A stretch of 64,000 nucleotides of DNA from Leucobacter musarum subsp. musarum (GTDB lineage Bacteria > Actinomycetota > Actinomycetes > Actinomycetales > Microbacteriaceae), in assembly GCF_001273845.1 (NCBI RefSeq), contig NZ_JHBW01000087.1, positions 124,001 to 188,000 on the forward strand, read 5' to 3'. A program made the translations under genes and the position numbers. The notes under the pieces are model-generated. The model had not been told where the DNA came from and did not search any database. It worked only from the letters and a program-made list of their open reading frames with translations. The stretch's first letter is position 1; every line of letters starts with the position of its first letter. This document shows positions 1-7,600 of this stretch, in pieces.

Positions 1-29
1 AAGCGCCGAACCCCACGAAGGAGGCCACC

Positions 30-1052
30 GTGCGTAGCGCGCTCCTCGGCCCCGATCGCGTCACGCTGCTCCTGGCACTCGTCGCCTACTTGCGCGAGGC
101 TGGCCCCGTGCCGGTGCCGGAACTCGCCGAGCGATTCGGGGTCGCCCCGCGGCTCCTCCGCACCCTCGTTCGATTTCTCGGCACCGCCGGCGTGCCCGGC
201 GAGACGCTGAGCTACCAAGATGAAGACCTCTTCGACATCGATTGGGACGCGCTCGAGCTGAATGACACGGTCAGCCTCACGCGCACGGTCGCCGTTGAGG
301 AAGCGCCTCGCTTTGCGCCACAGGAGACCGCGGCACTCGTGGCCGGGTTACAGGCGCTCACCGCCATGCTCGGGCCCGAAGACGCGGCGTTGGCCCGCAG
401 CACCGCAGAGAAACTGGGTTCGGCTCTGGGGTCGTCTGGCCTCGCCGCGGTCTCGATTGCGCCGTCGACGGAGCGTCCGGAGGTCGCGGTCATCTTCTCC
501 GCAATTGAAGCGGGGCGACGTCTCTCGTTCCGCTATCGCGATGCGGCGGGTGCGGAGACGAGCCGCACGGTGCTCCCTCGATTGCTGACGCAGGGGACGG
601 GTACCTGGTATCTACGCGGATACTGCTTTGAGCGCGCCGCGGAGCGTACGTTCCGGCTTGATCAAATCTCGGGGCTCCGCCTGGTCGATGCAGACCTGCC
701 CGCTGGCCAGGTCACGGCTGCGCCGTTGCCTGAGACATCAGTATCCGGCCCGCGCATCGCCACGTCGCGCCAATCCGCTGCGATTCGGCCGGCCAATCAG
801 GATCCTCCGGCAATCGTCATCGAAGCGCTCGCCTCACCGCAGGCTGCTGCCCGGCTGCGAGGATTCGCCCCCGAGATCATCGAGGAATTCGACGACGGAC
901 GCCTGCGTCTGCAGATCGCTGCGTGGCACCCGTGGGCCGCGGTGCAGGTCGTGCAGGTGCTCCCCGGTGACATCGAGATCGTCGCGCCAGCGTCAGCGCG
1001 CGCCAGCGTGGCGGAATGGGCGGAACGCGCCCTGGCGTCGTACGACGAGTGA
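30..1052 (+). CDS. pafC: WYL-domain transcriptional regulator, PafC-like
   Basis: A 340-residue DNA-binding regulator. The N-terminal 60 residues look like a winged helix-turn-helix (PELAERFGVAPRLLRTLVRF). A WYL domain follows at about residues 155-220 and contains GTWYLRGYC, then a C-terminal WCX-like region. PafB and PafC form the actinobacterial pair that activates the LexA-independent DNA-damage response, and PafC normally lies just before tatC, as here. The GTG start is preceded by AAGGAGG with a short spacer. The partner pafB would lie upstream, outside the window. The gene could be another WYL regulator, but its position beside tatC and the helicase favours pafC. Confidence 0.85.
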   Translation: MRSALLGPDRVTLLLALVAYLREAGPVPVPELAERFGVAPRLLRTLVRFLGTAGVPGETLSYQDEDLFDIDWDALELNDTVSLTRTVAVEEAPRFAPQETAALVAGLQALTAMLGPEDAALARSTAEKLGSALGSSGLAAVSIAPSTERPEVAVIFSAIEAGRRLSFRYRDAAGAETSRTVLPRLLTQGTGTWYLRGYCFERAAERTFRLDQISGLRLVDADLPAGQVTAAPLPETSVSGPRIATSRQSAAIRPANQDPPAIVIEALASPQAAARLRGFAPEIIEEFDDGRLRLQIAAWHPWAAVQVVQVLPGDIEIVAPASARASVAEWAERALASYDE

Positions 1053-1089
1053 CGGGGCGCAGACGGCGGGTTCTCGGTATCTGCTGAGA

Positions 1090-1095
1090 TACACT
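1090..1095 (+). promoter_or_regulatory. -10 element of a leaderless tatC promoter
   Basis: TACACT lies exactly 6 nt before the ATG of tatC, so the predicted transcription start is the A of the start codon. No ribosome binding site is visible. This suggests tatC has its own leaderless transcript in addition to any read-through from pafC. Confidence 0.55.
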
Positions 1096-1101
1096 GAGGC
1101 A

Positions 1102-1923
1102 ATGGCTGAACAGGCGCGGAAGCGGCGCAATCCCGAGGGGCGCATGAGCCTCGGGGAGCACCTCGTCGAGTTCCGTAAGCGCCTGCTTATCTCCGCTGTC
1201 GCGATCGTCGTCGCGCTGGTCGCCGGCTGGTTCCTCTCCGACTGGGTGTGGAACATGCTGCGCAGCCCGGTGCAAGATCTTGCTGCGGTCGGGCGCGACG
1301 CGCAGATCTCCTACGGTGACATCTCGAGCGGGTTCGACACCAAGGTGCAGATCGCGCTGTTTATCGCCGTCATTCTTGCCTCGCCAGTGTGGCTCTACCA
1401 GATCTGGGCGTTCCTGGCGCCGGGGCTGACCCGCCGGGAGAAGCTCACCGGTGTGGGCTTTCTCGCCGCAGCGGTGCCGCTGTTCCTCGGCGGCGCCTAC
1501 GCTGGCTGGCTCGTTTTGCCGAACATCGTTCGATTGCTGGCAAGCTTCCAGCCCACCGAAGACACCTTCAATCTCAACGCACGAAGCTATCTTGATTTCG
1601 CGATCAAGCTGGTGCTCGCTGTGGGCGTCGGGTTTGTGATGCCGGTGCTGCTCGTCATGCTGAACTTCATCGGTGTGCTCAGAGGCGCGTCGATCTTGCG
1701 GAGCTGGCGGATTGCGATTTTGGCCATCATTCTCTTCGCCGCGATCGCGACGCCGGCTGCCGATCTGATGAGCATGTTCTTGCTCGCCGCACCCATCATC
1801 GTGCTGTACTTTGCGGCCGCAGGAATCTCGATTCTGCACGACCGGCGCGTCGACAGGCGCCATGCCGAGGAGTTCGCGGCCTACGACCTCGATGCGCCGC
1901 AACGCGCGAACGATACGAACTAG
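1102..1923 (+). CDS. tatC: Sec-independent protein translocase subunit TatC
   Basis: Integral membrane receptor of the twin-arginine pathway, which exports folded proteins. The 273 residues show the characteristic N-terminal signature MSLGEHLVEFRKRL near residue 15 and six hydrophobic segments, ending in a charged cytoplasmic tail. The ATG at 1102 is chosen because a -10 hexamer sits 6 nt upstream and because translation further upstream overlaps pafC with implausible sequence. In many relatives tatA lies between pafC and tatC. Here the gap is 49 bp and holds no tatA. A probable Tat substrate is encoded at 31.9-34.9 kb. Confidence 0.95.
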   Translation: MAEQARKRRNPEGRMSLGEHLVEFRKRLLISAVAIVVALVAGWFLSDWVWNMLRSPVQDLAAVGRDAQISYGDISSGFDTKVQIALFIAVILASPVWLYQIWAFLAPGLTRREKLTGVGFLAAAVPLFLGGAYAGWLVLPNIVRLLASFQPTEDTFNLNARSYLDFAIKLVLAVGVGFVMPVLLVMLNFIGVLRGASILRSWRIAILAIILFAAIATPAADLMSMFLLAAPIIVLYFAAAGISILHDRRVDRRHAEEFAAYDLDAPQRANDTN

Positions 1924-1968
1924 CCCGGCCATCGCTGAGCGATGACCGGCGCGACAGAGGGGGACACC

Positions 1969-4278
1969 GTGCCAAATGAGGCGCCGCTGATCGAGACCGC
2001 CGTGGATGCGTTCGCCGCGTCGCTGCAGTATCCGCTCGATGCGTTCCAGCGCACCGCGTGCGAGCGCCTGGAAGAGGGGCGCAGCGTGCTGGTTGCCGCA
2101 CCGACCGGGTCGGGCAAGACCACGGTCGCGGAGTTCGCGGTCTATCTTGCCCGTCGCGCGCGAGATGCCAGAATCTTCTACACCGCACCCATCAAGGCGC
2201 TGTCGAACCAGAAGTTTCGCGAGCTCTGCGCGACATACGGCGAGGACGAAGTGGGGCTCCTTACCGGTGACGTAAACGTCCGCGGCGACGCGCCGATCGT
2301 TGTCATGACGACGGAAGTGCTTCGCAACATGATCTATGCGGGCTCGCACGCGCTCGATGAGCTCGAGTGCGTGGTGCTCGACGAGGTGCACTACCTCGGT
2401 GATCGGTTCCGCGGAGCGGTCTGGGAAGAGATCATCCTGCATCTGCCGCAGCGGGTGCGCATCGTCGGGCTCTCCGCGACCGTTTCGAACGCCGAGGAAT
2501 TCGGGGACTGGATGCACGCGGTGCGTGGTGACACCGACGTGATTCTCTCCGAGCACCGTCCGGTGCCGCTGTACCAGCACGTCCTCACCTCGCGCGCGCT
2601 GCTGCCGTTGTACGTCGACCGTGCAGGTGAACTCGCGACCGGAGGTCGCATCAACCCGGAGCTGCACGCGCTCGATGGTCGCGGCGGGGCTCGCGGTGGT
2701 CGCGGGGGTCGCGACGGGCGATCCGGTCGGGGCAGTCACGGCTACGACTCGGGCCGAGATCGCACGCGCGGGCGGCCCCCCGTGCGGCGGTCGAAGCGGA
2801 TCTCGCGATCCGACATCGCCCGAGCACTCGACGAGACCGAACTGCTCCCCGCCATCGTCTTCATCTTCAGTCGCAACGGGTGCGACCAGGCCGTGAAGCA
2901 GTGCCTGTACGAGGGCATCGCACTGACGACCCGGGAGGAACGCGACGAGATCCGTCGTATCGCCCGTGCCGAGATCGCCGGCATGACCGACGAAGAGCAG
3001 CGTGTGCTGGGTGCCCGCGAGTGGCTGGCCGGCCTCGAACGCGGCGTCGCGGCCCACCACGCCGGCTTGCTGCCCGCCTTCAAAGCGGTCGTCGAACGAC
3101 TGTTCCAGCGACGACTCGTGAAGCTCGTGTTCGCGACCGAGACCCTGGCGCTGGGCATCAACATGCCGGCTCGAGCCGTGGTGATCGAGCGCCTCGACAA
3201 GTTCAACGGCGAACAGCGTGTGTCGCTGACCTCAGGGGAGTTCACACAGCTCACCGGCCGCGCTGGGCGACGGGGCATCGACCACGAAGGGCACGCCGTT
3301 GTCGTGTGGAGCGATGGGGTCGACCTCGAAGCACTGGCGCACCTGGCCGGAGCCCGTTCGTTCCCGGTGCGTTCGAGTTTTCGCCCCACCGCGAACATGG
3401 CGGTGAACCTCCTGCAGCGCATGGATCTCACGCGGGCGCGCGACACGCTGGAGCTGTCGTTCGCGCAGTTCCAAGCCGACCGCGCTGTCGTCGATCAGGC
3501 GCGCGAGCTGCGCGCGGAGCAGGAGTCGCTCGCCGGGTACGACGAGGCCGCCGCCAGGGCTCAGGGATCGGATCGGAAGCGATGGGAGGATCGCGCGCGC
3601 AAACTGCGTCGACGCGTCGAGCGCGGACGGCGTCAGATCGCCTCGCGCACGGGCACGATCGCTCGCACGTTCGACCGTGTCGTCGATCAGTTGCTCGAGC
3701 TCAAGTACGTCGAGGCGGATCGCAATGGTGACGTGAACGTGACGCAGTGGGGCAACCTCTTGCGCAGAATCTATGGCGACCGCGATCTGCTGATCGCCGA
3801 GTGCATTCGCGAAGACACCTGGCGCGGCCTGGATGCCGCCGGTCTCGCTGCCATGGCCTGTGTACTCAGCTACGAGCCTCGCCGAGATGATGAGGGAGAA
3901 CCGCGACTCCCGGGTGGCCCGGCGTTCGCGGCTGCCTACGATCGTGTGCTCGACCTCTGGGTGCGTCTCGATGATCTCGCCGAGCGATCCCGACTCACGC
4001 GCAGCGAGCTGCCACACGCCGGGCTCGCCGCGACCATGCATGGCTGGGCCACAGGTCGGCCGATCGAGCGGGTACTCGAGGCCTCAGGTATTGGCGCGGG
4101 TGATTTCGTGCGCTGGGCGAAGCAGACGATCGACCTGCTCGACCAGGTCGCTCAGGCGTGCGAAGCCGCCGTGCTCGACGAGCTCGATGAAGACCGGCTC
4201 GGTGCGCTCGCTCGGCTGGCGCGGGAGGCCAAGCGCGCAGTAAAGCGCGGCATCGTCGAAGCGTCGAGCTCATCGTGA
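1969..4278 (+). CDS. DEAD/DEAH-box superfamily 2 helicase, HelY/Mtr4-like
   Basis: A 769-residue RNA or DNA helicase of the Ski2/Mtr4/HelY type. Visible motifs are Walker A APTGSGKTT, motif Ia TAPIKALSNQK, motif II DEVHYL, motif III LSATVSNAEEFG, and motifs V-VI TETLALGINMPAR and QLTGRAGRRG. The C-terminal third is helical with a basic coiled-coil-like stretch, consistent with the DSHCT region. Between the two RecA lobes, nt about 2673-2796, lies an arginine/glycine-rich insertion with RGG repeats. The GTG at 1969 is preferred over the ATG at 1942 because it has AGAGGGGG five bases upstream, whereas the ATG has no visible RBS. The stop overlaps lnt by 4 nt (GTGA), so the two are translationally coupled. 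Confidence 0.9.
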   Translation: MPNEAPLIETAVDAFAASLQYPLDAFQRTACERLEEGRSVLVAAPTGSGKTTVAEFAVYLARRARDARIFYTAPIKALSNQKFRELCATYGEDEVGLLTGDVNVRGDAPIVVMTTEVLRNMIYAGSHALDELECVVLDEVHYLGDRFRGAVWEEIILHLPQRVRIVGLSATVSNAEEFGDWMHAVRGDTDVILSEHRPVPLYQHVLTSRALLPLYVDRAGELATGGRINPELHALDGRGGARGGRGGRDGRSGRGSHGYDSGRDRTRGRPPVRRSKRISRSDIARALDETELLPAIVFIFSRNGCDQAVKQCLYEGIALTTREERDEIRRIARAEIAGMTDEEQRVLGAREWLAGLERGVAAHHAGLLPAFKAVVERLFQRRLVKLVFATETLALGINMPARAVVIERLDKFNGEQRVSLTSGEFTQLTGRAGRRGIDHEGHAVVVWSDGVDLEALAHLAGARSFPVRSSFRPTANMAVNLLQRMDLTRARDTLELSFAQFQADRAVVDQARELRAEQESLAGYDEAAARAQGSDRKRWEDRARKLRRRVERGRRQIASRTGTIARTFDRVVDQLLELKYVEADRNGDVNVTQWGNLLRRIYGDRDLLIAECIREDTWRGLDAAGLAAMACVLSYEPRRDDEGEPRLPGGPAFAAAYDRVLDLWVRLDDLAERSRLTRSELPHAGLAATMHGWATGRPIERVLEASGIGAGDFVRWAKQTIDLLDQVAQACEAAVLDELDEDRLGALARLAREAKRAVKRGIVEASSSS

Positions 4279-5957
4279 CGCGGTGGGTACGCCGGTCGGT
4301 GCTGCTCCGCGCCGACCGCAGTGGTGTGGTCGCGCTGCGACGGTGGGTCGCCATCCTGAGTGCGGTCGCGGGCGGTCTGCTGCTCGATGCGGCGACGCCG
4401 GGCCTCGCCTGGTGGCCGCTCGTCTTCCCCGCGGTCGCGCTCATCTGCGCTGCAGTCTGGCAGCAGCCTGCAGCGTGGGCGCTGCTGAGCGGCTCCGCTG
4501 CCGGCGCAGCGTTCTGGATGCCGCACATTTCGTGGCTGACCCTGTATCTCGGGCCGATTCCGTGGGCGGCGCTCAGCTCACTCATGCTGCTCTGGTTCGG
4601 CCTGTTCGGAATGCTCGCCGCCATCGCGACGCGCGGGCTCGCCCGCTTCGGCCGCGACCCGCGCGCGTCGGGGCGTGACTATCGATTCGCCTGGGCGATC
4701 TCGATTGCGCAGGCGGTCACGGTCGCCGGCTTGTGGGTGCTGCGCGAGCAAGTACAGGGAGCGTGGCCCTACGGCGGGTTCGCTTGGGGGCGCTTGGCGA
4801 CGACGCAGGCCGATAGCCCGCTGCTGCAATCGGTATCGTGGTTCGGATTCGCGGGTCTGGGTGCCTGCATTGCCGTGGTGTGCGCGTTCCCCGTCGCGGT
4901 CGCGTTCAACCGTCGTTCGCGCTTGACTGAGATGTCTGTTGCGGGTTCCGCGCGTCGCGGCCTGCTGCGGCGACCGCTGATGGTGAGCACGGGGGCCGGG
5001 CTCGCCCTGCTCGTCGTGCTGGCGCTCCTGCCCGCGGCACCACTCGAGCAGACGGGGACGCTGCGCGTCGCCGCAGTACAGGGCAATTCGCAATCCGGAA
5101 TCTTCGACGACCGTGAAGCGGGCGGCGTGATCCGGGATCACTTCGACGCGACGGAGCATCTGCTCGATCGGTTGGAGGCGACGGGCGAATCAGTCGACGT
5201 CATCGTCTGGCCCGAGAACAGTGCGGAGTTCGGTCTGCCGGAGAATCTCATTCGCAGTCAACGGCTTGCGAAGCTGTCGCAGCGCGCTGGCGCGCCGATC
5301 GTCGTGGGATCGGTGCTCGCGAACCCGGATGGCACCTACAGCAACAGCTCACTCATCTGGCAGCAAGACGGCCCGACGGGGGACCGCTACGACAAGCGCT
5401 ACCCGGTGCCGTTCGCGGAGTACATGCCCAACCGGCCGTTCTTCCACGCCATCGTGCCCGACCTGGTCGACCTCGTTCAGCTTGAGTACTCGCCGGGCAC
5501 CCGGCCGGCCGCGCTCGACGTTGAGACGCCCGCGGGGGTCGTGCAGGCAGGCATCGCCATCTGCTTCGATATCATCTTCGACCCGCAGGCGGTGGAGATG
5601 GTGCGCGACGGAGCCCAAGTGATCTTCGCCCAGACCAACAACGCCGATTTCGGACACACCGATGAAAGCGTGCAGCAACTGGCGATCGCGCGAACGCGCG
5701 CGGTGGAGACGGGGCGCGCAGTCGTCAACGATTCCACCGTCGGCACGAGCGCCATCATTGCCCCGGACGGATCGGATCTCGCGCGGCTGCGCGCATTCAC
5801 GGCAGACGCGATGGTGGCGGAAGTGCCGCTGGTGACCGGGGAGACCCCGGCCTTGCGTTTCGGCGCAGCGATTGCGTGGGTCGCGACCGGGCTGGGAATC
5901 GCGGGTGTGATCGCCGGAATCGTCGGATTGGGGCGGCCGCGGCGCACGCTAACTTGA
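4275..5957 (+). CDS. lnt: Apolipoprotein N-acyltransferase
   Basis: Membrane enzyme that N-acylates the lipid-modified cysteine of lipoproteins. The first 250 or so of 560 residues contain several transmembrane segments. A nitrilase-type domain follows, with the Glu in VWPEN, the Lys in YDKRYPVPFAEYMP and the nucleophilic Cys in AICFDIIF, and a final C-terminal membrane segment. These match the Glu-Lys-Cys triad of the family. Likely substrates encoded here are CtaC and the cutinase-like lipoprotein. The GTG start overlaps the helicase stop, so the genes are probably cotranscribed. No polyprenol mannosyltransferase (ppm) gene follows, unlike in some actinobacteria. The 3' end overlaps rbpA on the other strand by 9 bp. 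Confidence 0.93.
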   Translation: MTRWVRRSVLLRADRSGVVALRRWVAILSAVAGGLLLDAATPGLAWWPLVFPAVALICAAVWQQPAAWALLSGSAAGAAFWMPHISWLTLYLGPIPWAALSSLMLLWFGLFGMLAAIATRGLARFGRDPRASGRDYRFAWAISIAQAVTVAGLWVLREQVQGAWPYGGFAWGRLATTQADSPLLQSVSWFGFAGLGACIAVVCAFPVAVAFNRRSRLTEMSVAGSARRGLLRRPLMVSTGAGLALLVVLALLPAAPLEQTGTLRVAAVQGNSQSGIFDDREAGGVIRDHFDATEHLLDRLEATGESVDVIVWPENSAEFGLPENLIRSQRLAKLSQRAGAPIVVGSVLANPDGTYSNSSLIWQQDGPTGDRYDKRYPVPFAEYMPNRPFFHAIVPDLVDLVQLEYSPGTRPAALDVETPAGVVQAGIAICFDIIFDPQAVEMVRDGAQVIFAQTNNADFGHTDESVQQLAIARTRAVETGRAVVNDSTVGTSAIIAPDGSDLARLRAFTADAMVAEVPLVTGETPALRFGAAIAWVATGLGIAGVIAGIVGLGRPRRTLT

Positions 5958-6308
5958 GGTGCCGCGGCGCTGCCGCAAGAGCTGGAGTCGCTCTTCGAGC
6001 AACTCCTCAAGCTCTTCGCGCGTGCGACGCTCGATCAGCATGTCCCAGGGCGTGCGCTGCGAGGCGCCCTTCTCTTCGAATTCCGCACGTGCGGCTCGAC
6101 CGGCTTCGTCGTCGAGAAACCCGATCTCACCGCTTTTCTGATCGACCCACTCTGCGGGTGGCTCCGCATCGGCATCGAACATGACGGTGAAACGGACGCC
6201 GCGATCGGTGAGGTACTCGATCGAACGGCGTGGGGAGAGCTCGACGCCCGCCTCGCCCTGCAGGCTGGTCGCGCCGATGCGCGTTCCTCGGAGTGTTCGA
6301 TCGGCCAT
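5949..6308 (-). CDS. rbpA: RNA polymerase-binding protein RbpA
   Basis: Actinobacterial RNA polymerase-binding protein that stabilises promoter complexes with the principal sigma factor. At 119 residues it has the family hallmarks: N-terminal MADRTLRGTRIGA, the core RTPWDMLIERRTREELEEL, and a basic C terminus. It has no cysteines, so it is the non-zinc form. The ATG has GAGGGGGTT upstream. It converges on lnt with a 9-bp overlap of the coding 3' ends and no room for a terminator between them. Its presence fits the many TAnnnT promoters in the window, because RbpA supports -10-dependent initiation. Confidence 0.95.
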   Translation of the reverse strand: MADRTLRGTRIGATSLQGEAGVELSPRRSIEYLTDRGVRFTVMFDADAEPPAEWVDQKSGEIGFLDDEAGRAARAEFEEKGASQRTPWDMLIERRTREELEELLEERLQLLRQRRGTSS

Positions 6309-6468
6309 GTGGGAACCCCCTCGTGTGTGCCGTCCACGTCGCGTCGTGGCGCCGGTGCCTCCAGTGGCAGAGTACCGCTCGCGCCTGGCTGCGCGATACC
6401 CCCGACCTGGGGATTGACTGGCCGTCCAGTACCCTGGATGCAGGTATCACCACGATTGAGGAGTACAT

Positions 6469-7236
6469 GTGACCCAGATTCTCGAGGCCGGCAGTCTCGC
6501 CGGCCGACGCGCCCTGGTAACGGGATCATCCCGCGGTATCGGCGCGGACACGGCGCGCTACTTCGCTGAGGCGGGCGCCGACGTGGTTGTCAACTTCCGC
6601 AACAAGGCCCCTCGGGCCGAGAAACTCGCGAACGAATTCCGTGAACTGGGCGTTCGCGCGCTGGTGCAGGGCGCTGATCTGACGGATCCCGAGTCAGTGC
6701 AGTCGATGTTCGACGCTGTGCGCGAGGAATTCGGTGGCCTGGACATCTTGGTGCTCAACGCGTCGGGTGGCATGGAGAGCGGGATGGGCGAAGACTACGC
6801 ACTGCTGCTGAACCGCGATGCGCAGCTCTCGGTGCTCGACGCCGCGCTCCCATTGTTGGGTGAAGGATCGCGTGTGGTGTTCGTCACCAGCCACCAGGCG
6901 CACTTCATTCGCACGACACCGACGATGCCTGAGTATGTGCCGGTTGCGGAGTCGAAGCGCGCGGGTGAGGATGCACTTCGAGCGCGCATCCCCGAGCTCG
7001 AATCGCGTGGCATCGGCTTCACCGTCGTGTCGGGCGACATGATCGAGGGCACGGTGACCGCAACGCTGCTCAATCGTCTCAATCCCGGCGCGATTGAAGA
7101 GCGTCGTGAGCAGGCGGGCAAGCTGTACAACGTTTCGGAGTTTGCGGCTGAAGTGGCGCGCGCGGCCGTCGACCCGGTGCCTGCAGACCATACGCGACTC
7201 GTGGGTGACACGTCGAGCTTCGGTGCAGACGCATAG
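6469..7236 (+). CDS. Atypical SDR-family oxidoreductase
   Basis: A 255-residue Rossmann protein. The cofactor motif GSSRGIGADTARYF, an NFRNK stretch after the second strand, LNASGGME in place of the usual NNAG, and the serine region VFVTSHQ all place it in the short-chain dehydrogenase/reductase family. The catalytic Tyr-x-x-x-Lys is not canonical: the lysine is in VAESKRAG with valine four residues before it, and the nearest tyrosine is seven residues before. A variant active site or a non-catalytic binding role is possible. The GTG at 6469 is chosen because GAGGAG precedes it, and the overlapping ATG at 6467 meets a stop at once. Substrate unknown. Confidence 0.75.
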   Translation: MTQILEAGSLAGRRALVTGSSRGIGADTARYFAEAGADVVVNFRNKAPRAEKLANEFRELGVRALVQGADLTDPESVQSMFDAVREEFGGLDILVLNASGGMESGMGEDYALLLNRDAQLSVLDAALPLLGEGSRVVFVTSHQAHFIRTTPTMPEYVPVAESKRAGEDALRARIPELESRGIGFTVVSGDMIEGTVTATLLNRLNPGAIEERREQAGKLYNVSEFAAEVARAAVDPVPADHTRLVGDTSSFGADA

Positions 7237-7258
7237 CCTGACATCCTCCCAGAACATC

Positions 7259-7319
7259 AACGCGGTGTTCGATAATCGAACGGTACCCCCTACCGGGTTC
7301 GATTATCGAACACCGCGTT
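7259..7319. repeat. 23-bp perfect inverted repeat with two nested 15-bp palindromes
   Basis: The arms at 7259-7281 and 7297-7319 are perfect reverse complements separated by 15 nt, whose ends (GGTA/TACC) can pair further. Each arm contains a 15-bp palindrome, GTTCGATAATCGAAC or GTTCGATTATCGAAC, so the site holds four GTTCGAT half-sites. The palindrome resembles, as I recall it, the PcaR operator of the IclR family (GTTCGATAATCGCAC). It lies 22 bp after the SDR stop and 281 bp before gltB. It could be a double operator or the SDR transcription terminator, and the T-rich tail TTTGTTCT gives some support to the latter. Confidence 0.7.
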
Positions 7320-7572
7320 TGTTCTATCAAAGTAGTGACTCCGGGGCGCTGTGTTTCCGGGGTGTTACGAATCGGAAACGTCTGCGGCAAAAGTCAATAA
7401 GTTCCGTCAAAAATTCGGCAATCTTCCGCGCGTCCCCGCACGCGAGGCAGGAACTGCGATGTCGTTTGCATTTCGCCGAAGAAACAGAGTGCTACATTTT
7501 GGGCTCAGCCACCGCGCAACAACCGGGGAGCCTTTGGGTGCCTCGGTGAGCGCATGACCGCACCGGGGCGCA
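7320..7572 (+). promoter_or_regulatory. gltB upstream region, possible extended -10 at 7490-7498
   Basis: About 250 bp without a convincing gene. A 68-codon frame (7351-7557) has no recognisable content. The sequence is less GC-rich than its surroundings. TGCTACATT at 7490-7498 resembles an extended -10 and would start a leader of roughly 95 nt before gltB. No clear -35 or known nitrogen-regulator site could be assigned. Confidence 0.3.
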
Positions 7573-7600
7573 CGACGTCCCGACGATCGAGAGGACGTCG
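7573..7600 (+). promoter_or_regulatory. Hairpin sequestering the gltB ribosome binding site
   Basis: CGACGTCC at 7573-7580 is a perfect reverse complement of GGACGTCG at 7593-7600, which directly abuts the gltB ATG. The 12-nt loop and the right arm include the GAGAGGA ribosome binding site. Folding would therefore hide the RBS, so conditional translation is plausible. Confidence 0.5.

Noticed and set aside
877..3060. Long minus-strand frame (727 codons) across tatC and the helicase
   Set aside because: It is antisense to two well-supported genes with clear motifs, its composition (Arg/His-rich) is that of a GC-rich shadow, and it lacks any domain.
7276..7302. Possible LexA/SOS box in the inverted repeat
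   Set aside because: TCGAAC and GTTCGA do occur, but 15 nt apart. The actinobacterial SOS box needs a 4-nt spacer, so this looks coincidental.
7351..7557. 68-codon frame before gltB
   Set aside because: No start with an RBS, no domain, and it ends in the gltB leader. It is likelier to be untranslated.
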